Origin: Burkholderiales bacterium JOSHI_001 | Lineage (GTDB): Bacteria; Pseudomonadota; Gammaproteobacteria; Burkholderiales; Burkholderiaceae_C | Direction: 5' to 3' | DNA length: 64,000 nt | Assembly (NCBI GenBank): GCA_000244995.1 | Contig: CM001438.1 | Coordinates: 5,536,628 to 5,600,627 of the forward strand | Part shown: positions 24,505-34,006 of the stretch, piece after piece | Numbering within the stretch: the stretch's first letter is position 1 | How the letters are laid out: every line of letters begins with the position of its first letter | Position numbers and translations under genes: made by a program | The notes under the pieces: generated by a model | The model's database searches: none | Told to the model about the DNA's origin: nothing | Seen by the model: only the letters and a program-made list of their open reading frames with translations

Positions 24505-27500
24505 TCAGCCCAACAGCGCGGTGCCCGCCGACCAGGCGCCGCCGGGTGTCTTCTGCCACAGGTGGTAAAGGCGGTCGTCGGTGCCGATGTACACCACCTC
24601 CAGGCGCTGGTCGGCATTGACGGCCAAGGCCACCTGCTTGGCCGGGCCGGCGTTGGTCAGCACGCCAGAGCCGCTCCAGCCATTGTTCGGGGCGGTCTGC
24701 CACAGGTGGTAGAGCTTGTTGTCCGAGCCGATGTACACCACCTCCAGGCGCCCGTCCCGGTTGGGCTTGACAGCCAGTTGGCGCGCAAAGCTGCCATTGT
24801 CCAGCACGCCCGAGCCGCTCCACCCGTTGTTGGGCGCCGTCTGCCACAGGTGGTAGAGCTTGTTGTCCGAGCCGATGTAGACCACCTCGATGCGACCGTC
24901 CTGGTTGCTGCCCAGGGCCAGCTGGCGCGCATAGCTGCCCTTGTCCAGCACGCCCGAGCCGCTCCAGCCATTGTTCGGGGCGGTCTGCCAAAGGTGGTAA
25001 AGCTTGTTGTCCGAGCCGATGTACACCAGCTCCAGCCGGCCGTCCCGGTTGGTTGCCCCGGCCGCCTGGCGCGCAAAGCTGCCCGGGTCCAGCACCGCGC
25101 CAGCCGCCCAGCCGTTGTTCGGCGCGGTCTGGTGAATGTGATACAGCCTGTCGTCTGAACCGATGTAGACAAGCTCGATGCGGTGGTCGGCATGGGCCAG
25201 TGCCACCAACTGTCGGGCCGTGCTGCGCATGTCCAGCACGCCCGATTGCGACCATGCACCACCTGGCGTCGTTTGCCACAGGTGGTAGATCTTGCTATCC
25301 GAGCCAATGTAGAAGCACTCCAGGCGGCCGTCAGCGTTGGACGCACTGACCAGGTGGCTGGCCCAGCTGCCGCGGTCGATCACATCGGCCCGGGACCACC
25401 CGCCGATGGCGGGGTTTTGCCGCAGCTGCGCAATGCGGTGATCGGGCCGCAGGTACAGCACGTTCAGGCGGCCGGCGGTGTCGGTGCTCACGTCCAGCGC
25501 CAACGCCGATTGCACCTCGCGGTCGGCGCCGTGCACCTTCAACGCCGGGTCGCCCAGCAAGCCCATCATGAAGGTGGTATAGCGAAGGTCACGGCTGGTC
25601 GGGTCGAAGCCAGAGCCTGGCAGCACCATGCCGGCGCGGGCGTCCAGCGCCAGTCCCAGCACGCCGGTGCGCGCCAGGTCGGCAAAGAACTTGTCCTCCA
25701 CCGCATGGCCCAGGCCGATGGAGATTTCGTCGGCATAGCCCACATAGGCGGTCATGCCGCCATTGGCATTGTTCATCACCAGGTGGCGGCTCAGGCTGTC
25801 CTCGCTGCAGCGGTTGGTGAGGCAGGAATTGGCATAAGCGATGCCGCAGTTCGGGCCGTTGGTCAGCGCGTCGGCCAGCGCGGTGTCGAAGCTGCCGCCT
25901 TCGCCGCCGCTGCAGGTGAGGCCCACGTTGCCGTGGCCCCCAATGCTGACGATGTGCTGGCCCTGGTTCAGGCGCGCGAGCAGGCGCTCGCGGCTGTAGT
26001 ACTGCAGGTCAATGCCTTGGCGGTCGGCGTCCGGCAGATCGGCCACGTCGGGGTACAGCGCGGCCTCGCTGTCCCAGCCGGGCATGTCCTGGCGGATGCG
26101 CCGGCGCAGGCTTTCCTGCTCGCGCATGGTGTCGGCCTGCTCGCTGGGGTCCAGCAGGTAGGCCTGCGGCGCCCGCTCGGCGGCGCTGCCATACACCGCG
26201 ATCCAGGAACTGGGCTTCTGCAGCCCGGTGGCGGGCTCCAGGGGCAGGGGCGCGGCATCGGTGGCCGACGCCACGAAGCACCAACCCTTGCCCTTGGCCG
26301 CGGCCTGGACGTCGTGCGCCAGCACCTGGTAGTCGGCCGTGGCCCCCCGGGCCAGCAGCTGGTGGGCCAGGCGCAGCTCGGCGGCCAGTTGCACTTCCAA
26401 GCTGGTGGCCACTGTGCCAGACGGCAGGAAGGCGATCAGCCACACCGTCGGGTTGTTCTGGCCCATGGCGTCGCGGCAGGGGCCGTCCTTGTCCATCCAG
26501 TCGGTGTAGTACCAGCCCGGGCGCTGCGGCCCGGCGGCGGCATCGTGCAGCAGCGAAACGCGGGCCCCGGTGGCCGTGAGCGCCACCACCGTCTTCGGGT
26601 TGCGGCAGGTGCCGCGCAGGTGCAGCTTGAGGTAGGTCTTGCCGCTGGGCTGCGAGAAGCGGCCCTCGCCCGGGCTGTCAGCGCTGGGGTTGGCATCGCG
26701 CGCCACCGGCAGCATGTCAACCAGGTGAATGACTGTGCGCTGGCGCGCGGCGTCGGCGGCGAACCGGTCTCCGGCCGGCGGGAAGGAGGCGGCCGGCGTC
26801 AGAACCGTGGGCACATCACCACCCCACTTGCTGGACACATAGAGGATGCGCGACAACCAGGCGTGCGCAAGCGGGTTGCCGCCCTCGCGCAAGGCCTCGT
26901 ATCGGCAGGTCTTGGTGACGAAGTTCGTGGCCTGGGCGGCATTCGCGGCCGGGGCGCGGCCGATGCTCAGATGCGGCAACAGGCGCTCGAAGCCGTAACC
27001 GGCGATGTCGGGCTTGGCCCCTTCGGTCCATTCGTCGTTGGACGGGTTCAAGGCGGCGTAGTACAGATCGGTGGGCATGGACGGGTGCGAGCCGCTGCCA
27101 ATGGCCAGGTGACGGAAGGGCACGATGCGCTCGTCGCCACCCAGCAATACATAGGCCGTTCCCCAGCTGTCATGCGCCCAGCGCAGGAAGCGGCGGATGA
27201 TGTGCTGCAGGTCGGCCGCCCCGGTGCTGAAGTCCTGCCCGAAACCGCTGCCCTTGCGGCTGGCCACGATGTCGGCCAGCTTGACCACACGGGCGCGCAG
27301 GCCCAGCCGGGTCTTCCAGGCGGCCAGCGGCTCGAAGGCGCTGACCAGGCTGGCGCCCAGCGCGGCGCCGGGTGTCTTGGCGGCGGCGTTCCAGAGCGTG
27401 TCGTCAGTGAGGATGAGGTAGTCCCAGCACGGCGGCAGGTCGCGCAGCGCAGGCCCCTTCACGGTTCGCACGCCGGGGCCGGGCACATCGCCGGGGTTCA

Positions 27501-28128
27501 CCACCAGTGCACGCGCCAAAGCCAGCATGCGCTGCTGCTGCGCGCCAGACACGGGCACGGGCTGGCCCAGCAAGGCCGGTCGGTCGTCGGCCACGGCCAG
27601 GGGCAAGGTCACCTCCAGCTCGCTGACCAGGGTGAGCTGGCCATTCGGCAGCACCTGCACCGGCTGCACCTGCACCTGCACCATCAGCGTGGCTCCGCAG
27701 CGCTGCGTGCCCAACACGCGGACCAGCGGCGGCGAATGCGCCGCTGCGTCCAGGTACAAGGCCGGCACGCGGGCCTCGGTGGGCCGGGCTGCGGAGAGGC
27801 CATCGGGGGCATCTCGCCAGGGCGCGCGTTGCGGCACCAGCGCCTGCAGGGTGGCGGCCAGCGGCACTTGGCGCAGCACGCGCACGCGAGGCGCTTCGCT
27901 CACAACGGTCTGCAGCGGCAGCGCCACCCACAGCGCACGGCTGGGCAGGCCGGGCCCACCGACCGGCCCGCTGCGGGGCCAACCCGGCAGCGCGAGCCGC
28001 TGGCCCAGTTGGGTGCCGTGCACCTGCAGGGCCTGGGTGTCCAACTGCAGCCGCAGCACCAGCGACGGCGCCGGTGCGCTGAGATGGGCCTGAATCTCGA
28101 TCTGGAACGACGGGTGCATCGACCACAT
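24505..28128 (-). CDS. C25 (gingipain-type) cysteine peptidase with C-terminal seven-bladed PLL-like lectin propeller
   Basis: 1207 residues from ATG 28128, with AGGAG 7 bases upstream. Residues about 230-865 form a gingipain-like caspase-fold peptidase. SIGGHG (His732) and AYANSCLTN (Cys769) match the catalytic His/Cys of family C25, and the domain ends in the usual MGLLGDPALKVHG. Residues about 873-1207 are seven copies of a 48-residue blade, each around RLEVVYIGSDNKLYHLWQTAPNNGW, as in Photorhabdus-type PLL lectins; the last strand (SAGTALLG) should close the ring with the first blade. No signal peptide is visible, which is odd for this class. Probable role: a sugar-targeted protease; export route unknown. 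Confidence 0.85.
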   Translation of the reverse strand: MWSMHPSFQIEIQAHLSAPAPSLVLRLQLDTQALQVHGTQLGQRLALPGWPRSGPVGGPGLPSRALWVALPLQTVVSEAPRVRVLRQVPLAATLQALVPQRAPWRDAPDGLSAARPTEARVPALYLDAAAHSPPLVRVLGTQRCGATLMVQVQVQPVQVLPNGQLTLVSELEVTLPLAVADDRPALLGQPVPVSGAQQQRMLALARALVVNPGDVPGPGVRTVKGPALRDLPPCWDYLILTDDTLWNAAAKTPGAALGASLVSAFEPLAAWKTRLGLRARVVKLADIVASRKGSGFGQDFSTGAADLQHIIRRFLRWAHDSWGTAYVLLGGDERIVPFRHLAIGSGSHPSMPTDLYYAALNPSNDEWTEGAKPDIAGYGFERLLPHLSIGRAPAANAAQATNFVTKTCRYEALREGGNPLAHAWLSRILYVSSKWGGDVPTVLTPAASFPPAGDRFAADAARQRTVIHLVDMLPVARDANPSADSPGEGRFSQPSGKTYLKLHLRGTCRNPKTVVALTATGARVSLLHDAAAGPQRPGWYYTDWMDKDGPCRDAMGQNNPTVWLIAFLPSGTVATSLEVQLAAELRLAHQLLARGATADYQVLAHDVQAAAKGKGWCFVASATDAAPLPLEPATGLQKPSSWIAVYGSAAERAPQAYLLDPSEQADTMREQESLRRRIRQDMPGWDSEAALYPDVADLPDADRQGIDLQYYSRERLLARLNQGQHIVSIGGHGNVGLTCSGGEGGSFDTALADALTNGPNCGIAYANSCLTNRCSEDSLSRHLVMNNANGGMTAYVGYADEISIGLGHAVEDKFFADLARTGVLGLALDARAGMVLPGSGFDPTSRDLRYTTFMMGLLGDPALKVHGADREVQSALALDVSTDTAGRLNVLYLRPDHRIAQLRQNPAIGGWSRADVIDRGSWASHLVSASNADGRLECFYIGSDSKIYHLWQTTPGGAWSQSGVLDMRSTARQLVALAHADHRIELVYIGSDDRLYHIHQTAPNNGWAAGAVLDPGSFARQAAGATNRDGRLELVYIGSDNKLYHLWQTAPNNGWSGSGVLDKGSYARQLALGSNQDGRIEVVYIGSDNKLYHLWQTAPNNGWSGSGVLDNGSFARQLAVKPNRDGRLEVVYIGSDNKLYHLWQTAPNNGWSGSGVLTNAGPAKQVALAVNADQRLEVVYIGTDDRLYHLWQKTPGGAWSAGTALLG
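24508..25512 (-). repeat. Tandem 144-base repeats encoding the propeller blades
   Basis: The 3' part of the peptidase gene is a tandem array of 144-base units (48 codons). The central three or four units are nearly identical at DNA level, including the repeated stretch around CTGCCACAGGTGGTAGAGCT. The outer units have diverged. Such an array can expand or contract by recombination. Confidence 0.8.
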
Positions 28129-28239
28129 TGCGCTTCTCCTGGGTGCCACGACCGGACGGTCGATGACCCATTCTTGGAAGCGCTCGCTGCGGTGCACATG
28201 CGCGCGGTCAACGTCGCGGCCGCGCCTGGTGGGGTCAGG

Positions 28240-30306
28240 TCAAGCAGGGGCCGGTTTGGCGCGCTGTCTGGCCAGCGCGATGAACCAGTCCACCGCCGCG
28301 GCATTGGCCATGGCGTCGCGGTTCATCACCCCGCCCGGGTCGGCGCCCATCAGCAGCTTCTTCACCGGCAGCTCCATCTTCTTGCCCGACAGGGTGCGCG
28401 GGATGGCCGGCACCTGGTACACGTCGTTGGGCACATGGCGCGGGCTGAGCGCGGTTTTCACCACGTCCTTGATGCGGCGCGCCAGCGCCTCGTCCAGGGT
28501 GAAGCCTTCGCGCAGCACCACGAACAAGGGCATCCACGATTCGCGGCCCAGGTATTCCAGGTCCACCACCAGGCTGTCCAGCACCTCGGGCAGCGCCTCC
28601 ACAGCCCGGTAAAGTTCGGCCGTGCCCATGCGCACGCCGTGGCGGTTGATGGTGGCGTCGCTGCGGCCGTAGATGATGGCGCCGGTGGCGCCGGCCTCGG
28701 GGTGCGGGATCAGGCGGATCCAGTCGCCATGCCGCCACACGCCCGGGAACATGTCGAAGTAGCTGTCGCGCAGCCGGCTGCCGTCCTCATCCCCCCACAG
28801 CCGCAGCGGCATGCTGGGCATGGGTTTCACGCACACCAGCTCACCCACCTCGTCCAGCACCGGCCGGCCCTGTTCGTCGAAGGCCTGCACGGCCGCACCC
28901 AGGCCGCGGCACTGCATTTCGCCGGCGATGGTGGGCAGGGTGGGCAGGCCGGCGATGAAGGCGCCGGCGAAGTCGGTACCACCGCTGATGGTGGCGATGA
29001 AAATGTCCTGCCCGTCGCGCTGGGGACACTGGTCCCAGATCCAGCGGTAGCAGTCCTGCGACAAGGGCGACCCGGTGGAGCCGATGGTGCGCAGCGCCGA
29101 CAGGTCGGCCACATCCATCGGCTTCACACCGGCCTTCAGGCAGCTGGCGTAGAAGGCCGCGCCGGCGCCGAAGAAGGTGGCACCCGACAGGCCGGCGAAG
29201 CGCCACAGCGTGCCCCAGTCCGGCGGCCCCCCAGGCGTGGCCGGGCAGGCCGGGCTGCCGTCGAACAGGCAGACGGTGGTGCCGCCCAGCAGCGCACCCA
29301 CCTGGCAGTTCCACATGATCCAGCCGGTGCTGCTGTACCAGTGGAAGCGCTCGCCCACCGCGGCGCCCGAGCTCAGGTTGTTGTGCAGGGTGTTGCCCTT
29401 GAGCATTTCCAGCATCACGCCGCCATGGCTGTGCACGATGGCCTTGGGCAGGCCGGTGGTGCCGCTGGAATACACCACCCACAGCGGGTGGTCGAAGGGC
29501 AGCGCTTCGGGCGCGAAGGCCTGTTCGCCTTCCACCGGCGTGGCCAGCACGCTGCGCAGGTCGTGCACGGCGCGCTGCGGGCCGGCGAAAGCGGCCGGCG
29601 CGACGGCCTCGTCCAACAACGGCCACAGCAGCAGATGGCGCACGCTGGGCAGGCCGGCCAGCAGTTCCTGCAGCACCGCGCTGCGGCTGTGCGCCACGCC
29701 GCCGAAGCGGTAGCCGTCCACCGCCACCAGCACCGTGGGTTCGATCTGCCGGAAGCGGTCCAGCACCGCCACCGGACCCATGTCGGGCGAGCACAGGCTC
29801 CACAGCGCGCCGATGCTGGCCGCGGCCAGGAAAACGACGGCGGTTTCGGGCCGGTTGGGCAGGAAGCCCACCACCCGGTCGCCACGCTGCACGCCCATGG
29901 CGCGCAGCGCATGCGCCACCCGCGCCACCTGTGCCCGCAGCTCGGGCCAGGACAGCTCGCGCAGCTCGCTGCGCGCCAGCATGGGCTCGTCGGCAAACAC
30001 CATGGCCGGGCAGCCGACGGCGTGCTGCACGTCCACATGGCGCAGCACCTGCTGCGCCCAGTTCAGCTGGGCGCCCTGGAACCAGCGCGCGCCAGGCATC
30101 TTCTCTTCGTCCAGCACGGTGGCAAAGGGCGTGGGCGACTGGATGTCGAAGTAGTCCCAGATCGAACGCCAGAAGCCGCGCAGGTCGTCCACCGACCACT
30201 GCCACAGCGCGTCGTAGCTGTCGAAGTGCTGGCCGCTGGTGGCGCGCAACCAGCGCAGGTAGTGCTGGATCTGCGGCTCGGGCAGTTCGGTGGCGGCAGC
30301 GCTCAT
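28240..30306 (-). CDS. Acetoacetyl-CoA synthetase (acetoacetate-CoA ligase)
   Basis: 688 residues from ATG 30306, which overlaps the upstream stop (ATGA), so translation is coupled to the binding-protein genes. It is an ANL-superfamily adenylate-forming enzyme: AMP-binding P-loop YSSGTTGLPKAIVHSHGG, ATISGGTDFAG (A5-like), YGRSDATINRHGVRMGTAELY (hinge and A8), and the C-terminal catalytic Lys in RTLSGKKMELPVKK. Length and the N-terminal WQWSVDDLRGFWRSIWDYFD signature fit acetoacetyl-CoA synthetases better than acetyl-CoA synthetase. It activates acetoacetate with ATP and CoA in the cytoplasm. Its place at the end of a solute-binding-protein operon is unusual. Confidence 0.9.
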   Translation of the reverse strand: MSAAATELPEPQIQHYLRWLRATSGQHFDSYDALWQWSVDDLRGFWRSIWDYFDIQSPTPFATVLDEEKMPGARWFQGAQLNWAQQVLRHVDVQHAVGCPAMVFADEPMLARSELRELSWPELRAQVARVAHALRAMGVQRGDRVVGFLPNRPETAVVFLAAASIGALWSLCSPDMGPVAVLDRFRQIEPTVLVAVDGYRFGGVAHSRSAVLQELLAGLPSVRHLLLWPLLDEAVAPAAFAGPQRAVHDLRSVLATPVEGEQAFAPEALPFDHPLWVVYSSGTTGLPKAIVHSHGGVMLEMLKGNTLHNNLSSGAAVGERFHWYSSTGWIMWNCQVGALLGGTTVCLFDGSPACPATPGGPPDWGTLWRFAGLSGATFFGAGAAFYASCLKAGVKPMDVADLSALRTIGSTGSPLSQDCYRWIWDQCPQRDGQDIFIATISGGTDFAGAFIAGLPTLPTIAGEMQCRGLGAAVQAFDEQGRPVLDEVGELVCVKPMPSMPLRLWGDEDGSRLRDSYFDMFPGVWRHGDWIRLIPHPEAGATGAIIYGRSDATINRHGVRMGTAELYRAVEALPEVLDSLVVDLEYLGRESWMPLFVVLREGFTLDEALARRIKDVVKTALSPRHVPNDVYQVPAIPRTLSGKKMELPVKKLLMGADPGGVMNRDAMANAAAVDWFIALARQRAKPAPA

Positions 30307-32156
30307 GGGGCCTCCTTCACACCGCCCTCCAGGTCGACCAGGTGCCACCATTCCAGCCAGAAGACCGGCCGGCGGTAGCCCTTCACATGGCCGTGCAGCA
30401 TGTCGGCCTCCATGCGGTGCGCCACGTAACGGTAAGGCATCCAGGCCGCGGCCAGGCGCTTGAGTTCCAGAAAGCCCTTGTCGCGTTCGGGCCCGTCGGG
30501 AATGACGCGCATGCGCTCGAAGATGCGGTCGAAATCGGCATTCTTGAAGCGCGCGATGTTCTGGCTGCCCGACTGCGGGCCGTACAGCCGGGTGAGCGAC
30601 TCCTGCCCGTCCGGCCCGGCGGCGCTGGACGACAACCACCACAGCTGCATCTTGCCGGCGCGCGCGGCCTTCAGGTTTTCAGGCCACTGCGCGGTCTTGA
30701 ACTTCACCTTCACGTTGATGGCCGTGAGGCTGCGCTTCCACAGTTCATCGAACTGGCGCGAGTACTGGTCGGACTGGCTGCCGATCTCGATCACCAGCGA
30801 CTGGCCGTCGGGCCGTTCGCGCCAGCCGTCGCCGTCGCGGTCCACGTAGCCATACAGGTCCAGCAGCGCCTTGGCGCGGGTGGGGCTGTAGTCGCTCATC
30901 GGGCTCTTGAACGTGGGGTCGTAGCCGCTGGTGTGTGGCACCACCGCGCTTTGGGCCAGGATGCCGCCGCGGCGGATCTGCTGGATTTCCGCCGTCGCGT
31001 CGTAGGCCAGGCTGATGGCGCGGCGCAACGCCACCTTCTCGGGCGTGTAGCCACCCACCAGCGGGTCTTCCATGTTGAAGAAGAACAGGCTGGCATCGGC
31101 GTTCAACGAGCGCGTGGCCTGGATGCCGCGCTTGGCCAGGTAGGGCGCCAGCTTGCCGCCGGGCATGGCCTGGCCCAGGTAGGACGGCGGTACCCGCCCG
31201 GCGTTGGTGGCCAGGGCGTCCACCTGGCCATTCAGGAAGGCCAGCCACAGCGGCTGGTCTTCTTCGATGATGGCCACGCGCACTTCGTCCACCAGGGGAA
31301 GACGCCGGCCCTTGTACTTCGCCAGCAGCGCCTGGCCGGCGGCGTCATCGGCAGCCGGCTCGGCGTCGTAGAACACAGGCCGGTAGGCGGGGTTGCGCTC
31401 CAGCACGATTTCGGAGTTGCGGCGCCAGCTCTTCAGCTTGAACGGGCCGGTGCCCACCGGGTGGGCGCCGATGTCGTCGCGGTAATGTTCCACCACCTCG
31501 CGCGCCACCGCACCCGTCAGGTCTGAACCCGCGAAGAAGCTGGCAAAACGCGGCCGCGGGTCCTTCAGGCGAATCTGCAAGGTGTAGCGGTCCGGTGTCT
31601 GCAGGCCTTCCAGGGGCTTGTCGTAGTCCAGCGGGGCCTTGTTCTTCACCGCCTCCTCGTGCAGTTCCCGCAGGCCCAGGATGTTGTAGTCCAGGAAGCT
31701 GGCCAGCACCGGGCTCTTGTTGGCCGGGTCCACGAAGCGCCGGATGGCGTAGGCGTAGTCGGCCGCCACCAGTTCGCGCTTGCGGCCCTTGAAGGCCGGG
31801 TCGTCGGCGAAGTGGATGCCGGGCTGGACCTTCACGGTCCAGGTGCGGAAGTCGGCCGAAGGCACCGGCATGCCCTCGGCGGTCAGCGGTTTCATCTTCG
31901 GCGGGCGGGCCAGGTGGTCATACTGGTACAGGCCTTCGAAGATGTGGGCGGTGACGTTGCGCGAATACAGGTCCACGATGCGCGCCGGGTCCAGCGTGGT
32001 TTCGGCGCGCACGAAGGCCAGCTTCAGCACCTTGCGGCCACCCGCGGTATCGGCCTGCGGGCCGGCCTGGGCGCGCACGCCAGCGGCGGCCGCGGCGCCG
32101 GACACCATGGCCAGCAGGGCGCGGCGGCGGCGAAGCTTGAATGCGTTGACTTTCAT
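30303..32156 (-). CDS. Peptide-type ABC transporter solute-binding protein, copy 1 of 4
   Basis: 617 residues from ATG 32156. The N-terminus has a possible Tat signal (LRRRRALLAMVSGAAAAAGVRAQA). The body is an SBP_bac_5-type periplasmic binding protein: AETTLDPARIVDLYSRNVTAHIFEGLYQYD, HPVGTGPFKLKSW, FFNMEDPLVGGYTPEKVALRRAISLAYD. A YGYVDRDGDGWRE stretch looks like a calcium-binding loop. The C-terminus ends in PVFWLEWWHLVDLE. The stop overlaps the synthetase start by 4 bases, and the start overlaps the stop of copy 2. Ligand unknown; such proteins bind peptides or other large solutes. Confidence 0.9.
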   Translation of the reverse strand: MKVNAFKLRRRRALLAMVSGAAAAAGVRAQAGPQADTAGGRKVLKLAFVRAETTLDPARIVDLYSRNVTAHIFEGLYQYDHLARPPKMKPLTAEGMPVPSADFRTWTVKVQPGIHFADDPAFKGRKRELVAADYAYAIRRFVDPANKSPVLASFLDYNILGLRELHEEAVKNKAPLDYDKPLEGLQTPDRYTLQIRLKDPRPRFASFFAGSDLTGAVAREVVEHYRDDIGAHPVGTGPFKLKSWRRNSEIVLERNPAYRPVFYDAEPAADDAAGQALLAKYKGRRLPLVDEVRVAIIEEDQPLWLAFLNGQVDALATNAGRVPPSYLGQAMPGGKLAPYLAKRGIQATRSLNADASLFFFNMEDPLVGGYTPEKVALRRAISLAYDATAEIQQIRRGGILAQSAVVPHTSGYDPTFKSPMSDYSPTRAKALLDLYGYVDRDGDGWRERPDGQSLVIEIGSQSDQYSRQFDELWKRSLTAINVKVKFKTAQWPENLKAARAGKMQLWWLSSSAAGPDGQESLTRLYGPQSGSQNIARFKNADFDRIFERMRVIPDGPERDKGFLELKRLAAAWMPYRYVAHRMEADMLHGHVKGYRRPVFWLEWWHLVDLEGGVKEAP

Positions 32157-34006
32157 GTCTTCAGGTGGCGCTGTCGCAGCGCCAGGTCCACGTCGACCAT
32201 GTGCCACCACTCGTTCCAGAACTGGGGGCGGCGGAATCCGATCACCCAGGGATGGGCCAGGTCGGTGCTGATGCGGTGCACATGGCTCTTGTAGGGCATG
32301 TAGGCGACCTCGAAGCGCTTGGCCTGGGCGAACAGCGCGTTGCGCTCGGGGCCGTCGGGCAGGGCGATGATGCGTTCGTAGAGGCGGTCAAAACGCGGGT
32401 CCTGGAAGCGCGCCAGGTTTTCGTTGCCGCTTTGCGGGCCATGCATGCGGGCCAGGCCGTCGGCCCCGTCGGGCGAGGTGGCCGTGTTGCCCAGCCCCCA
32501 CATCATGTGGCGGCCGGCGTGCGCGCCCTTCATGTTCTCGGCCCACTGGGCGGTGGCGAAGTCGCAGCGGATGCCCACGGTCGTGAGGCTCTTGTGCCAC
32601 ATCTCGTTGAATTCGCGGTAGATGGCCTGCGGCTCGGTGGCCATCACCAGCTTCAGCGGGCTGCCGTCGGGCATCTCGCGCCAGCCGTCGCCGTCGCGGT
32701 CCACATAGCCGTACAGGTCCAGCAGGGCGCGGGCGCGGGCCGGGTCGTGGTCGCTCATCTCGCTCTTGAAGGCCGGGTCGTAGCCCGAGCAGTGCGGCAG
32801 CACATAGCTTTGCGCCGGCACGGCCTGGCCGCGCCGCACCAGGCGGATTTCGCGTTCGTTGTCGTAGGCCAGCGCGATGGCGCGGCGCAGCGCCACCTTG
32901 TCGGGCGTGTAGCCGCCCACGACGGGGTGCTCCATGTTGAAGTAGGTGATCACCACGTCGGCATTGACCTGCCGGCGCATCTGCACCCCGCGCTGGGCCA
33001 GAAAGGGCGCCAGCTTGCCGCCGGGCACGGCCAGGGGCGCGGCTGTGATGGGCAGGCCGCCGGCGATGGTGAGCAGGCCGTCGATGTCCTGGCGCAGGAA
33101 GGACAGCCACAGCGGCTGCTCTTCCGGGATGATGCTGATCTGCACCTCGTCGACCATCGGCAGGCGCCGGCCCTTCAGGCGCGCCGCCAGGGCCTGGCCT
33201 TCGGCGTCATCGGCCGCGGGCTGGGCGTCGTACAAGTGTTCGCGGTAGCCGGGGTTGCGCACCAGCACGATGCGCGAGCTGCGCTGCCAGGCCTTGAGCT
33301 GGAAGGGCCCGGTGCCCACCGGGTGTTCGGCGATGGCCTCGCCGTAGTGTTCCACCACCTCGCGGGCCTGCGCGCCGCGCAGCGCGCTGCGCGCCAGTTC
33401 GGTCAGCAGCCCCGGACGCGGCTCGGTGCACACGATGCGCAGTTCGTGGCGCCCCAGGACCTGCAGGCCGGGGATGGGCTGGTCGTAGTCCAGGCGCCCG
33501 GCGGCCTTGGCCTGGTTCCAGGCTTGGGCCATGCCGGCGATCTTGGTCTGCAGCAGGTCGCTCACCCAGGGGCAGTTGTTGCGCGGGTCCAGCGCGCGCT
33601 GCAGCGCATAGACATAGTCCTGCGCCACCAGTTCGCGCCGCCGGCCCTTGAAGGCCGGGTCGTCGGCAAAGAAGGTGCCGGGCTTCAGGCGCAGCGTCCA
33701 GGTCTTGAAGTCGACCGACACCTGGGGCATGCCGTCGGCCGTGAGCGGGCGGATGCGGAAGGGCCGCGCCAGGTGGTCGTAGGTGTAGGGCGCCTCGAAG
33801 ATGTGGGACAGCACCGTGGCAGAGTAGGTGTCGGTCACCTTCACCGGGTCGAAGCTGGTTTCGGCATTGCGAAAGGCCAGGCGCAGCAGCCTGCGGCCGG
33901 CGGACCCGTCGTCGTCCGCGGCCAAGGGCGCGGCCAGCGCGGCCGGGCCGGCCGCCAGCGCCACCAGGGCGCCGCGCCGGCGCAGAGACACCGGGCCGTG
34001 GGTCAT
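32153..34006 (-). CDS. Peptide-type ABC transporter solute-binding protein, copy 2 of 4
   Basis: 617 residues from ATG 34006, the same length as copy 1, with 4-base overlaps on both sides. Possible Tat signal SLRRRGALVALAAGPAALAAPLA. Conserved family blocks: AETSFDPVKVTDTYSATVLSHIFEAPYTYDHLARP, FADDPAFKGRRRELVAQDYVYALQR, EHPVGTGPFQLKAW, FNMEHPVVGGYTPDKVALRRAIALAYD, and the acidic loop YVDRDGDGWREMPDGSP. The C-terminus (RRPQFWNEWWHMVDVD) is nearly the same as in copy 3. The copies are similar enough to be duplicates but have diverged over most of their length, which suggests different ligands. Confidence 0.9.
   Translation of the reverse strand: MTHGPVSLRRRGALVALAAGPAALAAPLAADDDGSAGRRLLRLAFRNAETSFDPVKVTDTYSATVLSHIFEAPYTYDHLARPFRIRPLTADGMPQVSVDFKTWTLRLKPGTFFADDPAFKGRRRELVAQDYVYALQRALDPRNNCPWVSDLLQTKIAGMAQAWNQAKAAGRLDYDQPIPGLQVLGRHELRIVCTEPRPGLLTELARSALRGAQAREVVEHYGEAIAEHPVGTGPFQLKAWQRSSRIVLVRNPGYREHLYDAQPAADDAEGQALAARLKGRRLPMVDEVQISIIPEEQPLWLSFLRQDIDGLLTIAGGLPITAAPLAVPGGKLAPFLAQRGVQMRRQVNADVVITYFNMEHPVVGGYTPDKVALRRAIALAYDNEREIRLVRRGQAVPAQSYVLPHCSGYDPAFKSEMSDHDPARARALLDLYGYVDRDGDGWREMPDGSPLKLVMATEPQAIYREFNEMWHKSLTTVGIRCDFATAQWAENMKGAHAGRHMMWGLGNTATSPDGADGLARMHGPQSGNENLARFQDPRFDRLYERIIALPDGPERNALFAQAKRFEVAYMPYKSHVHRISTDLAHPWVIGFRRPQFWNEWWHMVDVDLALRQRHLKT

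Noticed and set aside
25183..30378. A 1731-codon open frame on the plus strand across the C25 peptidase and synthetase genes
   Set aside because: It is antisense to two genes with clear catalytic motifs, its product is Gly/Gln/His/Arg-rich low-complexity without domains, and long antisense frames are expected from the strong third-position GC bias.
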